From contig SFJQ01000007.1 in the NCBI GenBank assembly GCA_004555855.1, forward strand, positions 1-33,093: a stretch of 33,093 bases of DNA. The letters are read 5' to 3'. The stretch's first letter is position 1; each line of letters starts with the position of its first letter. The stretch is from [Eubacterium] saphenum. Its GTDB lineage: Bacteria > Bacillota > Clostridia > Oscillospirales > Ruminococcaceae. The translations under genes were made by a program, and so were the position numbers. Shown here one piece after another: positions 25,883 to 32,302 of this stretch. The notes below the pieces were generated by a model, which was given only the letters and a program-made list of their open reading frames with translations, did not search any database and had not been told where the DNA came from.

Positions 25883-25911
25883 TTGACAAAAAACCACATT
25901 TGTGATAAAAT
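25883..25911 (+). promoter_or_regulatory. Promoter of the amylase gene, with a small dyad at the start site
   Basis: TTGACA at 25883-25888, a 17-bp spacer, and TAAAAT at 25906-25911 preceded by TGA (extended -10) make a very strong promoter. Seven bases downstream, GAGTT-T-AACTC at 25918-25928 is an 11-bp dyad over the predicted start of transcription, a plausible operator or the 5' end of the mRNA. Confidence 0.8.
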
Positions 25912-25955
25912 AAGTTGGAGTTTAACTCTAAATATAAACAAAATGAGGTATAAAA

Positions 25956-27278
25956 ATGAAGTGGTATGAAAACGCGGTGTTTTATCACATTTATCCCATC
26001 GGTTACTTTGGCTGCCCTCGTGTAAACGACGCGGCAAGCGAGCCTACGCACAAGCTGCTGAAGCTCATCGACGACATTCCCCATATCAAGGAGCTTGGCT
26101 GTAACGCGATTTACTTTGGACCTGTTTTCGAGAGCGTTGCACACGGATATGACACAATTGATTACAGAACCATCGACCGCCGTCTCGGCACAAACGATGA
26201 TTTCAAGAAGGTCTGCGCGGCTCTTCACGAAAACGGGATAAAGGTTGTCCTTGACGGCGTTTTCAATCACGTCGGGCGCGATTTCTGGGCGTTCAAGGAC
26301 GTGCGCGAGCATAAATTTTCGAGTGCAAAGAAAGACTGGTTCCATCTGCGCGACGGCAACAGCTGCTATAACGATGGCTTTTACTACGAGGGCTGGGAGG
26401 GACACTATGAACTGGTTAAACTCAACCTCTACAATCCCGAAGTAAAGGGCTATCTCAAGGATACGATAACATTCTGGAAGAACGAGTTCGGCATTGACGG
26501 ACTGCGCCTTGACGTTGCATATTGCCTTGACGAGAATTTCTTAAAGGAGCTTCACGGACACTGCAAGTGGCTTTCCGAGGACTTTTTCCTGCTCGGCGAA
26601 ACGCTTCACGGCGACTACAACCGCTGGGCAAACGACCAGATGCTGGACAGCGTGACGAACTACGAGTGCTACAAGGGGCTTTTCTCCAGCTTTAACGATA
26701 TGAATATGTTTGAAATCGCGCACTCGATTAACCGTCAGTTCGGCTCGGAAAACTGGTGCATTTACCGCGGCAAGCACCTCTACACCTTTGTCGATAACCA
26801 CGATGTAACGCGCGTTGCTTCCATTCTGAAGGTAAAAGAGCATCTGCCGCTGATTTACACGCTGATGTTTATGATGCCGGGCATTCCGTCGGTTTACTAC
26901 GGAAGCGAGTTCGGTATCGAGGGCGACAAGCGCGGCGGCGGTGATGACGCGCTGCGTCCCGAGTTTAATCTCGAAAAGATGAAAAACGAGGGCTTGCGCG
27001 ATTTGACGGAGCTTATCGGCAAGCTTTCCGATATCGAGAAAAATCACCCTGCGGCGGCTATGGGCGATTACAAGCAGGTTCAGCTCACGAACAGACAGTA
27101 CGCTTTCTCGCGCTCTGCCGATGGAGAAACGCTCGTCACCGTGATAAACGCGGACGCGGCTCCCTTTACGTTCAACCTCAATATGGGCGGCGAAGCGGAA
27201 AATCTCCTGACGGGTGAAAAAGTCGGGCTCGGCGGACTGACGCTCGAAGGGTATTCTTCAATGGTGCTGGAGGTTTAA
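25956..27278 (+). CDS. Intracellular GH13 alpha-amylase-family glycoside hydrolase
   Basis: A 440-residue enzyme of the alpha-amylase family with no signal peptide, so it should act on imported maltodextrins. The four family regions are DGVFNHV, GLRLDVAY (nucleophile D186), LGETLHGD (acid/base E215) and FVDNHD (D283). The (beta/alpha)8 barrel starts at once (AVFYHIYPIGYFG), without the N-terminal beta domain of neopullulanases or cyclomaltodextrinases. PGIPSVYYGSEFGIEGDKRGG and a C-terminal beta domain (VTVINADAAPFTFNLNMGG) complete the enzyme. Exact specificity (maltogenic, alpha-glucosidase or debranching) cannot be read. GAGG lies 9 bases before the ATG. It is divergent from the phosphodiesterase operon. 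Confidence 0.93.
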   Translation: MKWYENAVFYHIYPIGYFGCPRVNDAASEPTHKLLKLIDDIPHIKELGCNAIYFGPVFESVAHGYDTIDYRTIDRRLGTNDDFKKVCAALHENGIKVVLDGVFNHVGRDFWAFKDVREHKFSSAKKDWFHLRDGNSCYNDGFYYEGWEGHYELVKLNLYNPEVKGYLKDTITFWKNEFGIDGLRLDVAYCLDENFLKELHGHCKWLSEDFFLLGETLHGDYNRWANDQMLDSVTNYECYKGLFSSFNDMNMFEIAHSINRQFGSENWCIYRGKHLYTFVDNHDVTRVASILKVKEHLPLIYTLMFMMPGIPSVYYGSEFGIEGDKRGGGDDALRPEFNLEKMKNEGLRDLTELIGKLSDIEKNHPAAAMGDYKQVQLTNRQYAFSRSADGETLVTVINADAAPFTFNLNMGGEAENLLTGEKVGLGGLTLEGYSSMVLEV

Positions 27279-27288
27279 TGTATAAACT

Positions 27289-27696
27289 ATGAAGAAATTT
27301 CTTGCGTTTTTTCTGTTAATTGCGGCAGATTTCTGGATTTCTCTTGCCGTTAATTTCGTCTTGGCGAAAATTATCGAATTAATGGCGTTTTCAATAGTGA
27401 TTTTGCTTTTCGCAATTCCACTTCAGCTTGCGGCGGCAGTCGGACACACGTTTCTGCTGAAAAAGGTGTATTTGCATTGGGAGAGGTTTTACATAAACAA
27501 AGTGGCATTTGGCTGCGCTGCCGTAATTCCGATGACTTTGCCGGGGATTTATCTGTTTATCCGGCTCGGCTCTCAGCACTCGTCCTCGCTCGGAGATGTT
27601 TTTGTGGCAGCCGTGGCGATTGGATTTTTTGTATATGCGGTTGAAGCTGCGATGGGATTGCTGATTGCTCTTTCAGTCAAACGTCGCAAACCCTGA
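27289..27696 (+). CDS. Small four-helix membrane protein, unknown
   Basis: A 135-residue hydrophobic protein not recognised. Four predicted membrane helices lie at about 4-24, 31-52, 72-92 and 104-128, and the C-terminus is basic (KRRKP), consistent with a cytoplasmic end. The ATG at 27289 has no close ribosome-binding site; GGAGG at 27269-27273 is 15 bases away. A five-codon frame (ATG at 27278 to TGA at 27292) overlaps it and could couple translation. It follows the amylase by 10 bases. Confidence 0.6.
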   Translation: MKKFLAFFLLIAADFWISLAVNFVLAKIIELMAFSIVILLFAIPLQLAAAVGHTFLLKKVYLHWERFYINKVAFGCAAVIPMTLPGIYLFIRLGSQHSSSLGDVFVAAVAIGFFVYAVEAAMGLLIALSVKRRKP

Positions 27697-27769
27697 AAAC
27701 GGCGGGAAATCCGCGAAATTTCCCCGAAAAACCCCTTTTGCGTGAATTTTCACATCGGAGGTGATTATC

Positions 27770-28996
27770 TTGTCCGACAACGTTGATATATGGCTTTGGC
27801 TTGCGATGGTGATGAAGCCGAATAACCCGCGCCTCGGGAAAATCCTCTCGGAGAGCGGTTTCAACGCGGCGAAAGCGGGCGTGATAATCCGCGACGGGCG
27901 CGACTCAACGATAACGGCGGGCGAGATTTCCCGCGCAAAGGCGATAAGGCTCGGCACGGTTCGCGAGTTCGCGGCATTCTGCGAAAAAAGCGGCGTTTCG
28001 ATAATCTCCTATGAGAGCGAAAACTACCCCGAAAATCTCCGCAAAATCGAAAATCCGCCCGCGGTTTTGTTTGCTCTGGGCAATGTTGACGGGCTTAACC
28101 GCGCGCCCTTGCTCACGGTTGTGGGAACGCGGAATGTGTCGGATTACGGGATTTCCGTCACCGATTACCTTGCGAAGCCGCTGGCGAAAGCGGGCGTGGT
28201 TATCGTGAGCGGAATGGCTCTCGGAACGGACAAAGCCGCCCATAACACCTGCATTGACGCTGGCGGGAGAACGCTTGCGTTTCCGGGGTGCGGGGTGCTT
28301 GAAACTCACCCTGCGGAAAACGCCGACCTCAAAGCAAAAATCATCGAAAACGGCGGCGCGATTATAAGCGAGCTGCTTCCCGACGCAAAGGCTTCTTCGT
28401 GGTATTTCAAGCGGCGCGACGCGGTTTTGGCGGGGGTTTCCCACGGAACGCTCGTTGTCGAGGCTGCGGAAAAAAGCGGGAGTCTTGTCACGGCGGAGTG
28501 CGCGAAAAATCAAGGGAAAACGGTTTTTGCGGTACCGCCGCGCGACATTATTTCGGGAAATTTCTCGGGAAACGCCGCGCTTATCCGCTCGGGAGCGGTT
28601 TCGGTTTTCGATTTTTCGGACATCGCGGACGTTCTCGAAAAAACGAGCGACAGCGCGGATTTTGCCGAAAAGCTGAAAAAAGCCGCGAATGAGGCTGTTG
28701 AACAAAAGAAAAGCGAAAATTTCCGGAAAAAGACAAAATCCGAGAAAATTCCCGAGAAATCCGAAAAAATTCCCGAGGAGAAAAAATCTGCGAAAATTCT
28801 TGAGGAAAGCACTCTTGCGGAGCTTGGCGATATCGAAAAGTTGGTTGTGAAAGCGCTTGCGGAAAGTCCCGACAATGTGGAAAATCTGATGGAGAAACTG
28901 GGACTTGACTATGGCACGGCAATCGAAGCGCTTATTTCCCTTGAAATCAGCGGTTTTCTCGTTCGCGGGAACGATGGGATTTATTCTGTTAAATAA
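27770..28996 (+). CDS. dprA: DNA-processing protein DprA
   Basis: DprA binds incoming single-stranded DNA during transformation and loads RecA. The 408-residue protein has an N-terminal SAM-like helical domain, the Rossmann fold with VSGMALGTDKAAHNTCIDAGGRTLAF, GCGVLETHPAEN, SELLPDAKASSWYFKRRDAVLAGVS and VVEAAEKSGSLVTAECA, then a Lys/Glu-rich linker (about 300-350) and a C-terminal winged helix (LVVKALAESPDNVENLMEKLGLDYGTAIEALISLEISGFL). The start is TTG at 27770, 8 bases after GGAGG; the GTG at 27761 lies inside the ribosome-binding site. Unlike the common dprA-topA arrangement, topA does not follow. DprA is also conserved in bacteria not known to be naturally competent. Confidence 0.95.
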   Translation: MSDNVDIWLWLAMVMKPNNPRLGKILSESGFNAAKAGVIIRDGRDSTITAGEISRAKAIRLGTVREFAAFCEKSGVSIISYESENYPENLRKIENPPAVLFALGNVDGLNRAPLLTVVGTRNVSDYGISVTDYLAKPLAKAGVVIVSGMALGTDKAAHNTCIDAGGRTLAFPGCGVLETHPAENADLKAKIIENGGAIISELLPDAKASSWYFKRRDAVLAGVSHGTLVVEAAEKSGSLVTAECAKNQGKTVFAVPPRDIISGNFSGNAALIRSGAVSVFDFSDIADVLEKTSDSADFAEKLKKAANEAVEQKKSENFRKKTKSEKIPEKSEKIPEEKKSAKILEESTLAELGDIEKLVVKALAESPDNVENLMEKLGLDYGTAIEALISLEISGFLVRGNDGIYSVK

Positions 28997-29047
28997 TTGT
29001 TGGCAAAAATGTACAAATATCAACGCGAATTTTCTATATATTAACAC

Positions 29048-29075
29048 TTGATTTTTTCTGAAAATATGTTAAAAT
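29048..29075 (+). promoter_or_regulatory. Promoter of the ferredoxin gene
   Basis: TTGATT at 29048-29053, 16 bp, and TAAAAT at 29070-29075 preceded by TGT (extended -10). It lies 53 bases before the ferredoxin start. Confidence 0.65.
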
Positions 29076-29082
29076 AAATAAT

Positions 29083-29101
29083 GTGATAGTGTGATAGTCA
29101 C
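29083..29101 (+). repeat. Tandem octamer and dyad at the ferredoxin transcription start
   Basis: GTGATAGT is repeated in tandem at 29083-29090 and 29091-29098. The second copy is part of the dyad GTGA-TAG-TCAC (29091-29101). It begins 7 bases after the -10 box, where an operator would act on initiation. No regulator is identified. Confidence 0.45.
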
Positions 29102-29127
29102 GAAATATTGTTAGGAGGTAATTCACT

Positions 29128-29298
29128 ATGGCATATCAGATTTCCGACGATTGCATCGCTTGCGGCGCTTGCGCAGACGGCTGCCCCGTAAACGCTATTT
29201 CCGAAGGCGACGGCAAGTATGTTATCGACGCAGACGCTTGTGTTGACTGCGGCGCGTGCGAAGGCACCTGCCCTGTTGGCGCTCCCAAGCAGGCGTAA
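29128..29298 (+). CDS. 2[4Fe-4S] ferredoxin
   Basis: A 56-residue clostridial-type ferredoxin, an electron carrier for pyruvate:ferredoxin oxidoreductase, hydrogenase or Rnf-type complexes. The two cluster motifs are C9-x2-C12-x2-C15-x3-C19-P and C38-x2-C41-x2-C44-x3-C48-P, the internal duplication of the family. TAGGAGGT lies 8 bases before the ATG. The gene is monocistronic, with its own promoter and a strong terminator, as expected for an abundant protein. Confidence 0.96.
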   Translation: MAYQISDDCIACGACADGCPVNAISEGDGKYVIDADACVDCGACEGTCPVGAPKQA

Positions 29299-29318
29299 TT
29301 CTTCGAGGCTACATAAAT

Positions 29319-29358
29319 AATCCCCGTTTGGTTTTTCCGAGCGGGGATTTTATTTTTC
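29319..29358 (+). terminator. Intrinsic terminator after ferredoxin
   Basis: AATCCCCGTTTGG (29319-29331) pairs along its whole length, with two G-U wobbles, with CCGAGCGGGGATT (29337-29349) around TTTTT, followed by TTATTTTTC. Confidence 0.9.
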
Positions 29359-29361
29359 CTG

Positions 29362-29390
29362 TTGCAATTTTTCAAAAAATGTTGTATAAT
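29362..29390 (+). promoter_or_regulatory. Promoter of darA-holB-ricT
   Basis: TTGCAA at 29362-29367, 17 bp, TATAAT at 29385-29390. It starts just after the ferredoxin terminator and lies 58 bases before darA. Confidence 0.8.
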
Positions 29391-29448
29391 ATATAATGAT
29401 ATAGTATGGCAAGTCCTACAATGCTATAAGTTGAAGGGTGATTGATTT

Positions 29449-29772
29449 ATGAAGCTGATTTTCGCGATTATCAACAACGACGACAGCCATTCGGTTCAGC
29501 AGGCGCTCACAAAAGGCGGTTTCCAGACCACGAAGCTCTCCTCAACAGGCGGCTTTCTGATGGCGGGGAACACCACTTTTATGGTCTGCGCGGACGATGA
29601 AAAGGTTGACGAGGCAATCGAAGTAATCAAGGAACATTCTCATAAAAGAAAGCAGTTCGTGCCTAATTCCTCCGCTTATATCAACAGCAGCTTCACGGGC
29701 ATTCCCGTTGAAGTTACCGTCGGCGGAGCTACGGTTTTTGTCACGAACATCGAGAAATTTGAAAAGGTATGA
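29449..29772 (+). CDS. darA: Cyclic-di-AMP receptor DarA (PstA)
   Basis: A 107-residue PII-like protein that binds cyclic-di-AMP as a trimer in Bacillota. The family signature LIFAIINNDDSHSVQQAL, TKLSSTGGFLMAGNTTFMV and GGATVFVTNIEKFEK is clear over the full length. Its downstream effect is not settled in any organism. AAGGGTGA upstream serves as ribosome-binding site. The stop overlaps holB as ATGA, so translation is coupled. The same gene order (darA, holB, ricT) occurs in Bacillus, where it is near tmk. Confidence 0.95.
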   Translation: MKLIFAIINNDDSHSVQQALTKGGFQTTKLSSTGGFLMAGNTTFMVCADDEKVDEAIEVIKEHSHKRKQFVPNSSAYINSSFTGIPVEVTVGGATVFVTNIEKFEKV

Positions 29773-30719
29773 CGAAGCTATACGGTAAGGACGAGCTGAA
29801 GGAAACCCTTGACGAAACCGCGCGCAAGGGCAGACTTTCCCACGCGATTATGTTCTCGGGGAGAAAAGGCTCGGGGAAAAAGGTTATGGCTCGCTATGCG
29901 GCAAGGCTTTTCCTGTGCGAAAACCACGCCTGCGGGAACTGCCCGACCTGTCGGAATATCGATATGGGCGCGCACCCCGATGTGATTTTTGTCAAGGAAA
30001 CGCTTGGCGGGAAATATTCGATGGAGCCGCTAAAGGAGATTATCCGCGGGACTGTGGTAAAGCCCAACAACGGCGACCTCAAAGTTTACGTTTTCGAGGA
30101 CTGCGACACGATGATTTCCCAGCACCAGAACGCGCTGCTGAAGCTCATCGAGGAGCCGCCCGCGCATCTTCGGTTTATCTTCACCTGCGAGAACACAAAT
30201 CTCGTTCCGATAACGGTGATGTCGAGGGTGACGGTTTACGAAGTGCCGGAAACCGACTTGGAGAGCTGCGTGAAGTGCCTTGTCGAGGAGGGCGCGGACA
30301 AAAAGCGCGCGGAGGAGCTTGCCGACATTTTCTCGGGAAATATCGGGGAATGCAAGGCGGTGCTTTCCGACAGCGACGGCGAAACGCGCGTCATCGAAAC
30401 CGCGAAAAAAGCGGCATCGGCGGCTGCGGTCAAGGACGGATTTGGAACAGCCGCGGCGCTTTCCGAGGCAAAGGACAGGGCTGAGCTTTCGGCGGTTTTC
30501 GGGTATTTCACAAGGATTTTCCGCGACGCGCTTGCCGTGAAAACGGGCGCGGAAGCTGAGTTTTTTGATAAGAAAACCGCGAAAAAGGCTGCCGAAAATT
30601 TCACCGAGGAAGAGCTTCTGGCGGTACTTGACGCGGCTTTTGAGATATCCGCAAACGAGATTTACAACTTAAACGCTGCCCTCACAGCGGCTTATTTTAC
30701 AACGGTTTTCGCAAAATAG
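29769..30719 (+). CDS. holB: DNA polymerase III subunit delta'
   Basis: Delta' is the non-motor clamp-loader subunit of the replicative polymerase. The 316-residue protein shows the AAA+ fold: a P-loop GRKGSGKK (31-38) where the usual Ser/Thr after GK is Lys, so ATP hydrolysis is unlikely; a zinc knot C50, C55, C58, C61; DCDTMISQHQNALLKLIEEPP; and SRV in place of the usual SRC, keeping the arginine finger. C-terminal helices form the collar domain. The Walker change and the position between darA and ricT favour delta' over DnaX. Confidence 0.93.
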   Translation: MTKLYGKDELKETLDETARKGRLSHAIMFSGRKGSGKKVMARYAARLFLCENHACGNCPTCRNIDMGAHPDVIFVKETLGGKYSMEPLKEIIRGTVVKPNNGDLKVYVFEDCDTMISQHQNALLKLIEEPPAHLRFIFTCENTNLVPITVMSRVTVYEVPETDLESCVKCLVEEGADKKRAEELADIFSGNIGECKAVLSDSDGETRVIETAKKAASAAAVKDGFGTAAALSEAKDRAELSAVFGYFTRIFRDALAVKTGAEAEFFDKKTAKKAAENFTEEELLAVLDAAFEISANEIYNLNAALTAAYFTTVFAK

Positions 30720-30730
30720 AAAGGACTATA

Positions 30731-31708
30731 ATGGATAAAGATTTGGATTATTACACGGAGAAAATTTCTCCGAAAAAGAACGCCGATAACGCGGCAAAGG
30801 CTAAAAAGGCGCCCGAAATTCCCGAAAAAAGCGCCGACGGAATGACGGAAATCATCGGCGTCCGGTTCAAGGACGTGGGCAAGGTTTATTACTTCTCGCC
30901 CTGCGGGATTTCGTTTAAGCACGGGGATAAGGTTATCGTGGAAACATCGCGCGGCGTGGAGTGCGGGGACATCGTTCTTGCAAACAGAAAGGTTGCCGAG
31001 AAATCGCTGGTTTCGCCGCTGAAAAAGGTTTTGAGAAAAGCCAATGAGAACGACATTCTTCAAGCACAGAAAAACCGCGAAAAGGAAAAGGAGATTATGA
31101 AAACCTTTTCCGAGAAAATCCGCCGGCATAATCTCGATATGAAGCCGATTGACGTGGACTGCACATTTGACGGAACGAAAATTCTGTTTTATTTCACCTC
31201 CGAGGGAAGAGTTGATTTCCGCGATTTGGTAAAGGATTTGGCTGCGATTTACCGCACACGAATTGAGCTTCGACAAATCGGCGTGAGAGATGAAGCGAAA
31301 ATGCTCGGCGGTCTTGGGATTTGCGGCAGACCGTTCTGCTGTTCGAGTTTTCTCGGCGAGTTTCAGCCTGTTTCCATCAAAATGGCAAAGGAGCAGTCGC
31401 TTTCGCTTAATCCGACAAAAATCTCGGGAACCTGCGGAAGGCTGATGTGCTGTCTGAAATACGAGCAGAACTGCTACGAGGACTTCCTGAAAACCACGCC
31501 GAAGGTCGGCGCGTTTGTCGATACCGCGGAGGGACGCGGCGTTGTTCAGGACGCAAATCTGCTCACGGGTATGCTCACGATAAAGCTTGACAAAAAGCCC
31601 GATGTGCCGTTTATTGTCAACAAGGAAGAAGTCAAGGTTATCAAAGACGCGCAGATTAAGCTCAACCGCGATGAAATAAAGGCTCTCAAGAACCTCGAGG
31701 ATAAATAG
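30731..31708 (+). CDS. ricT: PSP1-domain iron-sulfur protein RicT
   Basis: RicT (YaaT) is part of the Ric (Y) complex, which binds iron-sulfur clusters and in Bacillus promotes RNase Y-dependent mRNA processing, sporulation and competence. The 325-residue protein has a charged N-terminus (1-38), then the PSP1 core (GVRFKDVGKVYYFSP to about 170) and the Cys-rich signature GICGRPFCCSSFL (C198, C203, C204) and SGTCGRLMCCLKYEQNC (C235, C240, C241, C248). AAAGGA lies just before the ATG and the gap to holB is 11 bases. RicA and RicF partners are not in the window. Confidence 0.94.
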   Translation: MDKDLDYYTEKISPKKNADNAAKAKKAPEIPEKSADGMTEIIGVRFKDVGKVYYFSPCGISFKHGDKVIVETSRGVECGDIVLANRKVAEKSLVSPLKKVLRKANENDILQAQKNREKEKEIMKTFSEKIRRHNLDMKPIDVDCTFDGTKILFYFTSEGRVDFRDLVKDLAAIYRTRIELRQIGVRDEAKMLGGLGICGRPFCCSSFLGEFQPVSIKMAKEQSLSLNPTKISGTCGRLMCCLKYEQNCYEDFLKTTPKVGAFVDTAEGRGVVQDANLLTGMLTIKLDKKPDVPFIVNKEEVKVIKDAQIKLNRDEIKALKNLEDK

Positions 31709-31833
31709 CAGTCTGTCGATAAAGGCGCATCTACTTCGTCATCGTCACGGTCGGCAGGCACAAAGCCTAGCCACCGTGCCGTTTCCTCGTATCTGCACCT
31801 TTCTCGTCAGCCTGTAAACATTTCTTTTGCTTT
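31709..31833 (-). ncRNA. Candidate structured small RNA antisense to the ricT 3' flank
   Basis: A 106-base unit (31709-31814) folds as one long hairpin. The outer 20-position stem, 31795-31814 with 31709-31728, pairs 17 of 20 positions, and the three mismatches are single and evenly spaced. An apical hairpin, 31746-31778 (CACGGT/ACCGTG, then GGC/GCC and AGGC/GCCT), caps a purine-rich internal loop. On the minus strand one outer pair is a U-G wobble that would be a C-A mismatch on the plus strand, and the mismatches are G-A or A-A, so the minus strand is favoured. An extended -10 box lies just upstream. No coding potential is evident. I cannot name a family. A plus-strand role as the ricT terminator is the main alternative. 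Confidence 0.5.
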
Positions 31834-31839
31834 AGTGAA

Positions 31840-31848
31840 ATTATAACA
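31840..31848 (-). promoter_or_regulatory. Extended -10 element for the candidate RNA
   Basis: On the minus strand TGT-TATAAT (31848-31840) is a perfect extended -10 element. No good -35 lies 16-18 bp upstream. Predicted initiation near 31833 would give a leader of about 19 bases before the long stem. Confidence 0.45.
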
Positions 31849-31931
31849 TCAGTCAAACTGCAAATAACTGCAAATTTTCAAAAAGCAGAGAATTGTTTTC
31901 AAATCAAAAAAATCAAATTTTTGTCAAAAAT

Positions 31932-31965
31932 CCGCGCGTTTTTGGCGCGCGGTTCTTTTTCTTCT
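31932..31965. terminator. Strong GC-rich hairpin with T-runs on both sides
   Basis: CCGCGCG (31932-31938) and CGCGCGG (31946-31952) pair perfectly around TTTTTGG, followed by TTCTTTTTCTTC on the plus strand. On the minus strand ATTTTT follows, so it may work both ways. It is the likely end of the darA-holB-ricT transcript, 224 bases after ricT. Confidence 0.75.
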
Positions 31966-32011
31966 TATTCTTTTTTCTTTTATATTTCTTTTTAATATGT
32001 AGGTTTGTTGA

Positions 32012-32192
32012 TTTGTTTGTTGAATTTTGCAGTTTGTCTGTTGCTTTGTCTGTTGATTTCGCGCCGGCTTTTGTGCCATAAATCGCCCGCGAAGCCTTTG
32101 TACAAAAGCGTTCGGGCGTGCTGCTTTTTGTGCCGTTTGACTGTTGTATTGTCTGTTGCTTTTTTGTTGTTTGCCTGTTACTTTGTTTGTTG
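32012..32192 (+). repeat. T/G-rich direct repeats, consensus near TTTGTYTGTTG
   Basis: Seven copies of an 11-base unit start at 32012, 32033, 32045, 32136, 32148, 32170 and 32182 (TTTGTTTGTTG, TTTGTCTGTTG twice, TTTGACTGTTG, ATTGTCTGTTG, TTTGCCTGTTA, TTTGTTTGTTG). Within each group the spacing is 12 or about 21-22 bases. The array lies in a gene-free stretch upstream of the glycosyltransferase. Iteron-like binding sites, slipped-strand expansion or low-complexity drift are all possible. Confidence 0.6.
32069..32134. mobile_element. Possible miniature palindromic insertion with 9-bp direct repeats
   Basis: TTTTGTGCC occurs at 32069-32077 and 32126-32134. The 48 bases between hold an imperfect palindrome at 32084-32118 (CGCC, CGAA, GC, CTTTG against CAAAG, GC, TTCG, GGCG). 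It splits the T/G-rich repeat array into two groups. This looks like a target-site duplication around a small hairpin element, but a chance repeat is possible. Confidence 0.35.
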
Positions 32193-32302
32193 CTTTGCAA
32201 AAAGAGGTGATTTCGGACAATTTTGGCAAAAATGTGCAGTATTTTGCAGTCTGAACTGCGGTAATATATCTTTAGGATAAGTAATTCTGAGAGGAGCTTT
32301 TT

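Noticed and set aside
27704..27724. GGGAAAT and ATTTCCC inverted repeat as a Noc-binding site or terminator
   Set aside because: The half-sites are in the reverse order relative to the known Noc site and 7 bases apart, and no T-run follows.
31798..31814. Hammerhead-ribozyme-like core CTGACGA followed by GAAA on the minus strand
   Set aside because: There is no helix II between the two core pieces and no matching cleavage strand; the bases are used in the long stem instead.
32012..32192. CRISPR array
   Set aside because: Units are only 11 bases, spacing is 12 or 21-22 bases, the units vary, spacers are not unique 30-40 base segments and no cas genes are present.
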